From NCBI RefSeq assembly GCF_003353055.1, contig NZ_QKWJ01000036.1, forward strand, positions 1-64,000: a stretch of DNA of 64,000 nt, given 5' to 3'. The notes under the pieces are model-generated. The model saw nothing but the letters and a program-made list of their open reading frames with translations, did not search any database and had not been told where the DNA came from. This stretch comes from Cupriavidus lacunae. Its GTDB lineage: Bacteria; Pseudomonadota; Gammaproteobacteria; Burkholderiales; Burkholderiaceae. The position numbers and the translations under genes were made by a program. Positions 51,533-59,930 of the stretch are shown here, piece by piece. Each line of letters opens with the position of its first letter. The first letter of the stretch is position 1.

Positions 51533-53026
51533 TCAGGCCGGCGTCGCGCCGGACCCCGGCGACAGCAGCTGCCAGGGCTGCATTGCCAGGCCGTCCTCGC
51601 GGAACTCCGCGAGTTGCGGCGTCGCCGCCATGAACGCCGGCCATGACTGTGCCGGTCCTGGCTTGCCATCGCGGACGAACCCGACAATGGGGTTCCGGAA
51701 CGCCGCGCCAACGCGTTCGAACACCGGCTCCGGCACTTCCATGATCATCGGCGCGTCGGCCCACGCCGGCCGGTTGCCGAACAGGAACGGCAACTCCATG
51801 CAATGGGGACTCATCAGGCCCGGAACCTGGCTCTGCACCGCAAAGCGATAGGGAAACACCGGTATGCCGCGCGCGCCGAAGGCGCCGGCGATCTGCTCCG
51901 TGCCGGCCATGAAGACCTTGTAGCTGCTGCCGTCGACCAGTTGCGTGTAGGGCGTGGGGGTGGCGCGTGCCGCGGCGAGCCGGTCGTAGACGTGCCCGGC
52001 CCGCGCGCCGAATGCACGGTCGAACCAGGCCCGGACCTCGGCTTCGCTGGCGCCGGTCACTGCCGGCTGCGCGAACAGGAACGCCGTGTTTTCCTCGGCC
52101 GTGAAACCGAGCAGCGTCGCGTCGACATGCGCGGCCGCCGCTGCACGCGGCACATCGAAGAGCCAGCCAGGCACCAGGCCCTCTTCCTCCACCGGGCGGA
52201 AGCCAACTGAAATCTCTCCGAAACCTGCGCGTGAGCGCATCAGTTCGCCCTGCGCCGCCAACACCTCGGCAACCGGTATCGAATCAAACGGGGGTCCGCC
52301 GGCGTGAGCGCGGAACGCCTCGCTGGTGGCACGGGCCTCCTGGGGTGTCTGCGGCGGCACGGCCGGAACGCTGAGTAGCAGGTTCCGGCGCAGCAGGCCG
52401 CGCGCGGCGGGGCTGATGCCCAGCAGCCAGGCATACCAGGCGCCGGCGGACTGGCCGCCCACCGTCACCGCGGCAGGGTCGCCGCCGAACGCGTGGATAT
52501 TGCGCTGCACCCACGCCAGGGCGTGGAGCAGGTCGCGCACCGGCCGGTTGCCGCTGGCCGTGTCGTCGCCCTCCACGTAGTGCCCCAGCGCGCCAAGGCG
52601 GTAGTTGACGCTGACCACCACCATGCGGCCTTCACGGGCCAGCCGTTCGCCGTCATACCAGGTCGCCGAGCCTCCGCCAGACATGAAGCCGCCGCCGTGG
52701 ATGAACACGAACACCGGCATTGACTCCGCCTCGGCACTCGCCCAGACATTCAGGACGAAGGCATCCTCGGATTGCGCATTGGCATCGATGCCGTTGCCCA
52801 TCACCGCGGCCAGCCGCGACCTGGCCTGCGGGAACACCGCCGCCAACGCAGTCGCATCGCGTTCACCTGGCCAGGGTGTGGGTGCCCTGAGTTCTGACAA
52901 GCGGCTCGACGGGTCGATGCGTTCGCCATAGGGAAGCCCCCGGAACACGGCCACGCCATCGCGGACTTCTCCGCGGGCCAGGCCACTGCTTAGCGATACC
53001 ACTGCTGTCTTTTCGTTCCAATTCAT
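51533..53026 (-). CDS. type-B carboxylesterase/lipase family protein
   Basis: A 497-residue alpha/beta hydrolase of the carboxylesterase type: oxyanion segment FVFIHGGGFMSGG (about 107-119), VVVSVNYRLGALG, nucleophile elbow GGQSAGAW with Ser193, and GFTAEENTAFLF with the acid residue. SPHCMELPFLFGNRP supplies the His. No signal peptide, so cytoplasmic. It follows the MFS gene by four bases, which itself follows the porin gene, so this is the final enzyme of an uptake-and-hydrolysis operon for an ester, perhaps aromatic. Confidence 0.9.
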   Translation of the reverse strand: MNWNEKTAVVSLSSGLARGEVRDGVAVFRGLPYGERIDPSSRLSELRAPTPWPGERDATALAAVFPQARSRLAAVMGNGIDANAQSEDAFVLNVWASAEAESMPVFVFIHGGGFMSGGGSATWYDGERLAREGRMVVVSVNYRLGALGHYVEGDDTASGNRPVRDLLHALAWVQRNIHAFGGDPAAVTVGGQSAGAWYAWLLGISPAARGLLRRNLLLSVPAVPPQTPQEARATSEAFRAHAGGPPFDSIPVAEVLAAQGELMRSRAGFGEISVGFRPVEEEGLVPGWLFDVPRAAAAAHVDATLLGFTAEENTAFLFAQPAVTGASEAEVRAWFDRAFGARAGHVYDRLAAARATPTPYTQLVDGSSYKVFMAGTEQIAGAFGARGIPVFPYRFAVQSQVPGLMSPHCMELPFLFGNRPAWADAPMIMEVPEPVFERVGAAFRNPIVGFVRDGKPGPAQSWPAFMAATPQLAEFREDGLAMQPWQLLSPGSGATPA

Positions 53027-53030
53027 TAGT

Positions 53031-54368
53031 TCAGCCTCCTGAGGCCCGCATGGAGCGGGACAAGAACAACACGATCAGCGCACTGGCCAACACCGTCACG
53101 GCCATGCCGGCAATCAACTGGTGCAGGGCCAGGCCATGCTGCACCAGCCAGCCGACCGATCCCGCGCCTGCAAACGAGCCCAGCCGGCCGGCGCTACTGG
53201 CCCAGCCTGCGCCGATGGAGCGCACCGGCGTGGGATAGGCCATCGCCATGACGGCGTTGACCACGACAATCGGGCCGCTGACCAGGAAACCGGCGCAGAA
53301 CACCAGCACGGCATAAACAGGCGTGGCGGCGGGCGCTGCGATCCACAGAGGCAGCGCGGCACCCAGCAGCCACGCGGCACCGACGTAGCGCAGCGGCGGC
53401 ACCCGGCGGATCGCCAGCGCGGCGACCACGGCACCGGCGAGTCCGCCGGACTGGAACAGCGCGGCCGTGCGCGAGGCCGCCGCCACGCTGGCGCCGCCTT
53501 CGCGGATCAGCGTTGGCAGCCAGCTGGCGATCACGTAGAAGCTGCCCAGGATCAGGAACATGATTGCCCATAGCAGCACCGTGGTGCGGATCAGTGCAGG
53601 CGAGAACAGGCCGCGCACGCTGCCGTTTGCCTGGCCCGTCTGTGTGCGCGGCGCCAGGAACTGCGTCGCCGCGTCGACCGCGATGCCGAGCCTGGCCAGC
53701 GCCTGGCGCACGCGGGCGGACTCGGCGCCGCGGTGGGCGAGGTACATCGGGGACTCCGGCACGCGGGCCAGCACGGCGGGCAGGCACAGCAGCGGCGCGA
53801 CACCGCCCAGCACGAACAGGCCCTCCCAGCCGATGCGCTCAATCAGCAGGCCGGTCAGCAGCCCCGCCAGCGCCGAGCCGAGCAGGAAGCCGCAGAACAC
53901 CGCGGTCAGCGTCGACGCGCGCCGCCCGGAGGGCAGCACTTCGGCAAGCAGCGCACCGATTGGCGGCATGGCGATGCCGATCCCGATACCGGTCGCCAGC
54001 CGCCATCCGATCAGCTGTGGCAGCGCGGCGCTGAAGGCGCAGCCGATGCACGCCAGGCCAAACAGCGCCGTGCCGGCCGCCAGCGCCGGCCGGCGCCCGC
54101 GCTTGTCGGACCATATGCCGCCGGCCAGGTAGCCGATCAGCAGCCCCAGCATGCCAGCCCCGATCGCCGCCGAAGTCTGCCCCGGAGTGCTGTGGAAGTG
54201 CGCGGTGATCTGGGGTGCCACGAAGCCGATGATGGCAGCATCGAAACCCTCGATCGCCACGATGGCAAAGCAGATCAGGATGACCAGGGTGCGCCGCCGG
54301 TTTGCGGGCGCGCTGTCGAGTACGGCGGCGACGTCGGCCAGGGTGGATGCAGGTGGAGGCATTGTCAT
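53031..54368 (-). CDS. MFS transporter, aromatic acid:H+ symporter-like
   Basis: A 445-residue, 12-helix major facilitator. Segments FAIVAIEGFDAAIIGFVAPQI and GYLAGGIWSDKRGRRPALAAG (loop 2-3 motif) are those of the aromatic acid/H+ symporter (AAHS) group, which import benzoate-type acids. Cytoplasmic loop around ESARVRQALARLGI. ATG 54368 (MTMPPPAST) is used; the frame continues to 54431. It begins 13 bases after the porin stop and ends four bases before the esterase start, so one transcript is likely: porin, MFS, esterase. Confidence 0.9.
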   Translation of the reverse strand: MTMPPPASTLADVAAVLDSAPANRRRTLVILICFAIVAIEGFDAAIIGFVAPQITAHFHSTPGQTSAAIGAGMLGLLIGYLAGGIWSDKRGRRPALAAGTALFGLACIGCAFSAALPQLIGWRLATGIGIGIAMPPIGALLAEVLPSGRRASTLTAVFCGFLLGSALAGLLTGLLIERIGWEGLFVLGGVAPLLCLPAVLARVPESPMYLAHRGAESARVRQALARLGIAVDAATQFLAPRTQTGQANGSVRGLFSPALIRTTVLLWAIMFLILGSFYVIASWLPTLIREGGASVAAASRTAALFQSGGLAGAVVAALAIRRVPPLRYVGAAWLLGAALPLWIAAPAATPVYAVLVFCAGFLVSGPIVVVNAVMAMAYPTPVRSIGAGWASSAGRLGSFAGAGSVGWLVQHGLALHQLIAGMAVTVLASALIVLFLSRSMRASGG

Positions 54369-54381
54369 GGGTTGCCCTCCG

Positions 54382-55521
54382 TCAGAACGTATGTTCCACG
54401 AACAACCCGGCAACGGTCTGCTGCTTGCCATCGGCAGGCCCGGCCACGCCGTTTATCCACGCTTTGGCATCGGCGGTGCCGCCGGCGCGCTGGTATGCGG
54501 CTTGCACATAGACGCGGGTGCGCTGTGACAGCGAGGTCTCGGCGCGTGCCAGGAACTGGTGTGCATGGCGGTCCTGCAGCACGCCGTTGCCTTTCATGTA
54601 CTGATAGTGGAAAGTCAGGCCATAGCGGTCACCGAAGGATCTGGTCACGCCGATGCCGAAGTTGTTGATGACGCCGTCGGTGGCGGCGTTCTCCGTGCGC
54701 GAGTAGCTGCCCGCGAAGGTCCAGTCGCGCGTTCCCCATTTGAGCCCGCTGCCCAGCGTGCGGATATGGGCATTGCTGGTGGGCGTGCTGCTGTCGCTGA
54801 AGTCCGTGAAGGCCACCGTGGCACCGAAGCGCCCCGATTCATACAAGGCCCCGGCGCTGTAGGAGCTGCCATCGCGGACCGAGCCAGGGCGTTCACCAAA
54901 GGCGTACATGACTCCGAGCTTCAGCGGCCCGAGCTGTGTGGCGTACTTGATGCCATTGCCCAGCGCTTCGCCGTTGGACCGGTCGTAGTCGGCCGAGCCG
55001 CCGCGAACACCGCCATACACGCCGCCAAAGTTCTGGAATGGTCCCTGGCCCGCTCCCCACAAGCCGCCGTACCATGAACCACTGAAACCCCCCACGGTGA
55101 AATACTCGAACATGAAGTCGCGCATATTGCCGAGGGAGATATCGCCCAGGTCGCCGCGCAGGCCGACGATCGAATAGGTGTTGAACAGCTGCCCGATGGT
55201 GTTGCCGTTGTCCAGCAGGTAGCGGCCGGCCAGCCGGAAGTACGCCGAGGTGCCGGCGGCGATGGTTTCGGAGCCGTTGAAGGCCAGATAGTTTGGACGC
55301 AGCGGAGCGGAATCCACGCCATAGCGGGCCGAGCCGCCGACATTGGACGTATAGGTAATGCCGCCGGCTGCCAGGCCGCTGACGCTCAGGCCATCGGCCT
55401 GCGCCGCAGTGCTCACGGCAAACAGGCCGAGCGCGGAAATTGCCCGGGCGCCGCGACGGCCCGCCAGATAGCCCGTTGCCGCACGGGCGCAAGTGCCCCT
55501 TCCTGCAAACTGCAAGTTCAT
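54382..55521 (-). CDS. outer-membrane porin (Gram-negative trimeric porin family)
   Basis: A 379-residue general or specific porin. Signal peptide with a cleavage near AAQADG; mature part repeats short amphipathic strands such as SIVGLRGDLGDISLGNMRDFM and GSGLKWGTRDWTFAGSYSRTENA, and the protein ends VAGLFVEHTF with terminal Phe, a barrel-assembly signal. FGAGQGPFQNFGGV-type loops recall Bordetella/Burkholderia porins. ATG 55521 has GGAGGAG upstream. First gene of the porin-MFS-esterase cluster; a LysR gene lies upstream on the same strand. Confidence 0.88.
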   Translation of the reverse strand: MNLQFAGRGTCARAATGYLAGRRGARAISALGLFAVSTAAQADGLSVSGLAAGGITYTSNVGGSARYGVDSAPLRPNYLAFNGSETIAAGTSAYFRLAGRYLLDNGNTIGQLFNTYSIVGLRGDLGDISLGNMRDFMFEYFTVGGFSGSWYGGLWGAGQGPFQNFGGVYGGVRGGSADYDRSNGEALGNGIKYATQLGPLKLGVMYAFGERPGSVRDGSSYSAGALYESGRFGATVAFTDFSDSSTPTSNAHIRTLGSGLKWGTRDWTFAGSYSRTENAATDGVINNFGIGVTRSFGDRYGLTFHYQYMKGNGVLQDRHAHQFLARAETSLSQRTRVYVQAAYQRAGGTADAKAWINGVAGPADGKQQTVAGLFVEHTF

Positions 55522-55760
55522 GCGTCTCCTCCGTTCCACTTTTATCGTATTGGCGCCATGCTCTGCGGCATGACGGCCTTGCGCCGCCATCCGTTGCGCC
55601 AGGTTGCGCGACGGTTGCGCGGTGACCCGATAGTAGCGTCAGGAGTGAGGCTTAAGTCATGACAGTTCTGAGAATTGCCATGCGATGTACGCATGACCCG
55701 CCGACAGTGGGCGCCGCACGCTTTGCGGCCGCTGATGAAGCGGATGGGGAAGGCCGGCGA

Positions 55761-56687
55761 TCAGCTGCCGTGCGTCGCGCCGACAGCGTGCCGCAGCGCG
55801 ACGATAAAGGCCCGGGCGGCGCGCGTGCTGCTGCGGTCGCGGCGCCAGATCGCCGCTATGGGACCAGGATTCAGGGCGAAGGACACGGGCAATACCGCGA
55901 CTTCTCCAAGCGAGGCCAGGTGGCGTGCCGTGCTGCCGGCGAGGAGCCAGAGGAATTCGCCGGATAAGACCAGCTCGCGGCCAAGCTCAAGCGACAGGGC
56001 GCCGAGGATCTCGGGCGGCTTCAGGCCGGCCTCGCGAACTTCGGTATGGATCAGTTCGTGCATGAGGCTGCCAGGCGGCGCGGAAATCCATGGGTAGCGC
56101 ACGCAATCCGCCATGGTCACGTCCGGCAGCCGTGTCAGCGGATGGTCGGGGGCGCAGGCCAGCGCAACGCCATCTTCAGTCAGCTCCACGGTGCGGTAGG
56201 TCTGCCCGTTCAGTGAACGCGGACTGCGGCTGATCAGCAGGTCGATGGCTCCCGTGTCGAGCCGCTCGATCAGGGACTCGTGCCTGCCGACCTCTACCGT
56301 GATCTGCACGCCGGGGCTGGATTTGCGAAAGGCCAGGATCGCCTCGGCGACCGGCCAGCGGGTGAACATCGAGAAACACCCGATTACCAGTGTGCCGGCA
56401 CCGCCGCCGGCGACGGCGGCCAGGTCCGCTTCGGCCTTGTGCATGTCGCTGAGCAGGAGCGCCGCGTAGCGGCACATCACGGCACCCAGCGCGGTACTGA
56501 CCATGCCTTTGGCGGAGCGTTCGAACAGCTTGCCGCCGACAATGTCTTCGACCTCTGCCACGGCGCGCGACAGCCCGGATTGCGTCATGTGCAGTTGCCC
56601 GGCCGCCTTGGACAGGTTGCCAAGGTCCGCCACGGACAAGATGACCTCCAGGTGTCGCGGGCGTAATTTGCCTTTGAATGGCGTCAT
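55761..56687 (-). CDS. LysR family regulator of the porin-MFS-esterase cluster
   Basis: A 308-residue LysR: HTH LRPRHLEVILSVADLGNLSKAAGQLHMTQSGLSRAVAEVEDIVGGKLFERSAKGM and a two-lobe effector domain (ITVEVGRHESLIERLDTGAIDLLISR; PPGSLMHELIHTEVREAGLKPPEI). It belongs to the group of regulators of aromatic and acid catabolism. It is on the same strand as and 239 bp upstream of the porin, so control of that cluster is inferred from position, not shown. Confidence 0.88.
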   Translation of the reverse strand: MTPFKGKLRPRHLEVILSVADLGNLSKAAGQLHMTQSGLSRAVAEVEDIVGGKLFERSAKGMVSTALGAVMCRYAALLLSDMHKAEADLAAVAGGGAGTLVIGCFSMFTRWPVAEAILAFRKSSPGVQITVEVGRHESLIERLDTGAIDLLISRSPRSLNGQTYRTVELTEDGVALACAPDHPLTRLPDVTMADCVRYPWISAPPGSLMHELIHTEVREAGLKPPEILGALSLELGRELVLSGEFLWLLAGSTARHLASLGEVAVLPVSFALNPGPIAAIWRRDRSSTRAARAFIVALRHAVGATHGS

Positions 56688-56811
56688 GGCGGAATCGGGT
56701 GGTGGCAGGGGGGCGGGTGGCCGGGCAACAGCCGTGGCGCGCCAGCATGGTAACCCAACCGCGCCCCGGTTCTGTCAGCGTCGCAGCCGATCCCGCCAGG
56801 TGGCCGCAGCG

Positions 56812-58113
56812 CTATGCCCGCTGCGCCTGTAACGGCTGCGATGCCGCGCGACTGACCATCAGCGCCAACAACGCCGCCACCATGCACGCCGCACCCGCCG
56901 CATACAGCGCCGGCGTATAGGTCAGCAGCAGCGTGCGGCTCAGCCCCGCGCCGAACGCCGCCACGGCCGCGCCGATCTGGTGGGCCGCGAAGATCCAGCC
57001 GAACACCATCGGCGCGCGCTCGCGCCCGAAAGCAGTTGCCGCCAGCTTGACGGTGGGCGGCACCGTGGCGATCCAGTCCAGGCCGTAGAACATCGCAAAG
57101 ATCGACAGGCCGTACAGCGTGAAGGTCGAATGCGGCAACCAGAACAGCGACAGGCCACGCAGCGCGTAGTACCAGAACAGCAGCTTGCGGCTGTCGTAGC
57201 GGTCCGACAGCCAGCCCGACAGGATGGTGCCGACAAAGTCGAACGCCCCCATCATCGCCAGCGCCGAAGCGGCCGGCACCGGGCCCATGCCGAAGTCGCC
57301 GCACAGCGCGATGAAATGCGTCTGGATCAGCCCGTTGGTGCTCAGTCCGCAGATGAAGAAGGTACCCGCCAGGACCCAGAAGGTCTGGGTACGGGCAGCA
57401 TCGCGCAGCACCCGGAACGGCCCACTCAGCGTGAACGGCGTGACGGGCTGTGCGGCGGGCGGCGTGCCTGGATGGGCCGGAACTTCACCGAACGCAGCCA
57501 GGCCGACATCGGCGGGCCGGTTGCGCATTAGCCCGAACACCAGCAGTGCCAGCGCCGCGCAGGCAGCCAGCACCGGCAGCACGGCCACGCGCCAGCCCAT
57601 ATGCTCGATCAGCCAGGCGGCCACCGGCAGGAAGGCCAGCTGCCCGGTGGCCGCGCTGGCGGTCAGGATGCCGATCACCAGGCCACGCCGCGCGCTGAAC
57701 CAGCGGTTGGCGACCACCGCTGCCAGCACCAGCGCGGTCAGCCCCGATCCGACGCCCAGCATCAGGCCCCACGCGACAAAGAGCTGCCACAGCTCGGTCG
57801 ACACGGTGGCCAGCGCCATGCCGCCGGCAATCAGCGCCAGCGCGGCGCAGACCACGTTGCGCACGCCGAAGCGGTCCATCAGCAGCGCCGAGAACGGTGC
57901 CATCAGCCCGAACAGTGCAAAGCGGAAGGCCAGGATCGATGAGATCTGGTCGGTGTTCCAGCCCATCTCCCTGGTCAGTGGCTTCAGGAAGGCACCGGGC
58001 AGGCCAAGCGCGGCCGAGGTGGTGAGCATCACCAGGAAGGTCAGGGTGGCGACCAGCCACGCGTAGTGGATGCCGCGCCGGTCGAGCCGGCTGGAAAGGG
58101 CTTGCGCGAACAT
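56812..58113 (-). CDS. MFS transporter (monocarboxylate/oxalate-formate-like)
   Basis: A 433-residue, 12-helix major facilitator: HYAWLVATLTFLVMLTTSAALGLPGAFLKPL is the first helix, MDRFGVRNVVCAALALIAGG loop 2-3, and NRWFSARRGLVIGILTASAATGQLAFLP helix 4-5, resembling the monocarboxylate/anion:cation-type MFS (NarK-OxlT side). Substrate unknown. It stands alone before the TetR gene (minus, upstream) and 124 bp from the LysR gene's start. ATG 58113. Confidence 0.87.
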   Translation of the reverse strand: MFAQALSSRLDRRGIHYAWLVATLTFLVMLTTSAALGLPGAFLKPLTREMGWNTDQISSILAFRFALFGLMAPFSALLMDRFGVRNVVCAALALIAGGMALATVSTELWQLFVAWGLMLGVGSGLTALVLAAVVANRWFSARRGLVIGILTASAATGQLAFLPVAAWLIEHMGWRVAVLPVLAACAALALLVFGLMRNRPADVGLAAFGEVPAHPGTPPAAQPVTPFTLSGPFRVLRDAARTQTFWVLAGTFFICGLSTNGLIQTHFIALCGDFGMGPVPAASALAMMGAFDFVGTILSGWLSDRYDSRKLLFWYYALRGLSLFWLPHSTFTLYGLSIFAMFYGLDWIATVPPTVKLAATAFGRERAPMVFGWIFAAHQIGAAVAAFGAGLSRTLLLTYTPALYAAGAACMVAALLALMVSRAASQPLQAQRA

Positions 58114-58214
58114 AGGTGTCTCGTGATCAGGGTCTGGTGGATTCAAAGGGCAAAACGCGGCCATCTCCGCTGTGTCTGGCGGCGGGGGGGTAAGGCTTGG
58201 GGGAAAGCTCGGAA

Positions 58215-58808
58215 CTAGCCAGTGCTGCCCAGCAGGCGGGTCCGCACGGCGTTCAGCATGTCATCGGAGAGCGCATCGCCATCGGTGGCGCGCGCCAGCG
58301 TGAGGGCGCCGACCAGCAAGGCCATGCGCACCAGTGCTTCGTCGTGGCGTTCCTGCGGATCGTCGGCATCCACGGTCTGCGCCATGCCATCGACCATGGT
58401 CCGCAAGCCTTCCACATAGGCCTGGCGCACGGGCTTGCCGGCGGGTTCACGGGCCACGTCCACGGCCAGGGCCGAGGCGGCACAGCCCACGCCCGGGTTG
58501 GCGCGATGCGCGGCGGTCAGGTAGGGCTCGACCAGGTTGGCCAGCATTGCCTTGCGGTCGCCCTCGGCGCGGGCCAGGCGGCGTTCCCAGCGGGTATTCG
58601 ATTCTTCGAACGCGCGCTTGCAGGCCTGCGCAGCCAGCGCGTCCTTGGACGCGAAGTGGCCATAGAAGCCGCCATGGGTCAGGCCCGCGTCGGCCATCAA
58701 CTCGGCCACGCTGACGCCGTTCAGGCCGCGTTCGCGGAACAGGCGCGACGACGCCTGTTCGATCGCCTCGCGATTCTTGTCGGTTTGTTCGCGTGATGCC
58801 CGTGCCAT
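58215..58808 (-). CDS. TetR/AcrR family repressor of the divergent SDR gene
   Basis: A 197-residue repressor: HTH TDKNREAIEQASSRLFRERGLNGVSVAELMADAGLTHGGFYGHFASKDALAAQA and a C-terminal domain with NPGVGCAASALAVDVARE, the TetR-C subgroup with conserved small-residue cleft. A perfect palindrome in the 164-bp gap to the divergent SDR gene is the likely operator. MFS gene follows it on the same strand, so it may regulate transport too. Confidence 0.88.
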   Translation of the reverse strand: MARASREQTDKNREAIEQASSRLFRERGLNGVSVAELMADAGLTHGGFYGHFASKDALAAQACKRAFEESNTRWERRLARAEGDRKAMLANLVEPYLTAAHRANPGVGCAASALAVDVAREPAGKPVRQAYVEGLRTMVDGMAQTVDADDPQERHDEALVRMALLVGALTLARATDGDALSDDMLNAVRTRLLGSTG

Positions 58809-58834
58809 CTGAAGACCTCTTCGTGATTTCTGCC

Positions 58835-58892
58835 TTGACCGCAGTTTAGATGATAGTCATACTTTATTCAATAGATGACAGACATCATCTAT
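58835..58892 (+). promoter_or_regulatory. SDR promoter and TetR-type operator
   Basis: TTGACC (58835-58840) and CATACT (58858-58863) with a 17-bp spacer make a fair promoter. Downstream, ATAGATGA (58871-58878) and TCATCTAT (58885-58892) form a perfect 8-bp inverted repeat around six bases, at the expected start site. A related half-site AGATGATAG overlaps the -10. Placed to repress the SDR gene, and close to the tetR start (58808), so autorepression is also possible. Confidence 0.65.
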
Positions 58893-58972
58893 TTATAGTG
58901 TTCCTTTCGCCTCATTTGTGCCGATGTGCCGTCCAGGCGCCGGCTCCCCAATCCTCACAGGAGTGATCAGTC

Positions 58973-59740
58973 ATGCAGAACCTATTCGACCTAGGCGGCC
59001 GCGTTGCCGTTATCACCGGCTCCACGCGCGGCATGGGCCTGGAAATGGCGCGCGCGCTTGGCGCGGCCGGCGCCGCGGTGGTGGTGTCCGGGCGCGATGC
59101 AGCCACGTCGCGCGAAGCCGCCAGGCTGCTGGAGGCCGAGGGCATCCGCGCCACCGGCATCGCCTGCGATATCGCCGACGTGGACAGCGTGCGAGCCTTC
59201 GCCGAGCAGGCGCTGGCCGCGTATGGGCGCGTCGATGCACTGGTGCTCAATGCCGCCGCGAGCGGCCAGCCCGGGTCGATGCTGAGCCAGGGGCCTGAGG
59301 TGTTCGATGCAGCCATGGCGGGCAACGTGCGTGGCAACCTGGTGCTGGTGAACGCGCTGGCCCCGCAGATGATCGAGCGCCGTGACGGATCCATCATCTT
59401 CATGTCGAGCATTGCCGCCAAGCGCGGCTCTGCCTTCCTGGGGATGTACAGCGTGACCAAGGCTGCCACCGACCAGGCAGTACGCAGCCTGGCGCTGGAA
59501 CTGGGTCCGTCCGGAATTAACGTCAACGCGATCAATCCCGGCCCGGTGCGCACCGAGTTCTCGCGCGAGGCGCTGTGGGGCGATCCGGAGCGCGAGGCGC
59601 GGCTGGCGGCGGGCATACCGATGCGCCGCATCGGCGAGGCCGGCGATGTCGCGGGGCTTGCCGTCCTGCTGGCGGCACCGGCCGGGCGCTTTATCAACGG
59701 GCAGAGCATCGGCGTGGATGGCGGGCTGTCGGTGCAGTAA
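58973..59740 (+). CDS. short-chain dehydrogenase/reductase
   Basis: A 255-residue classical SDR: coenzyme motif TGSTRGMG (residues 15-22), NAAAS for the NNAG block, catalytic Ser near 145 (IIFMSSIAA), Tyr159 and Lys163 in YSVTK, and the C-terminal GQSIGVDGGLS. Reduces or oxidises a carbonyl/alcohol with NAD(P)H; substrate not predictable. Divergent from the TetR gene, with operator and promoter between. The stop is 190 bp before the DHA2-type MFS gene, which might share the inducer. Confidence 0.92.
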   Translation: MQNLFDLGGRVAVITGSTRGMGLEMARALGAAGAAVVVSGRDAATSREAARLLEAEGIRATGIACDIADVDSVRAFAEQALAAYGRVDALVLNAAASGQPGSMLSQGPEVFDAAMAGNVRGNLVLVNALAPQMIERRDGSIIFMSSIAAKRGSAFLGMYSVTKAATDQAVRSLALELGPSGINVNAINPGPVRTEFSREALWGDPEREARLAAGIPMRRIGEAGDVAGLAVLLAAPAGRFINGQSIGVDGGLSVQ

Positions 59741-59930
59741 CGCCAGGAGTGTGGTAACCGGCCAGTGCCGCAGCGGCATTGGCCAGGCAGGGGGTAGACA
59801 ATTTGCATACATATGAACGCGTCTTCAGCACGTTGAAGCGTTTTCCCGTATCGTCTTGCCTGACGATCGCCATGCCAGCGTGCAGCCCTTGCACCACTGA
59901 TCCCGGCCGTGGCGGCAACCGGTAAAGACA

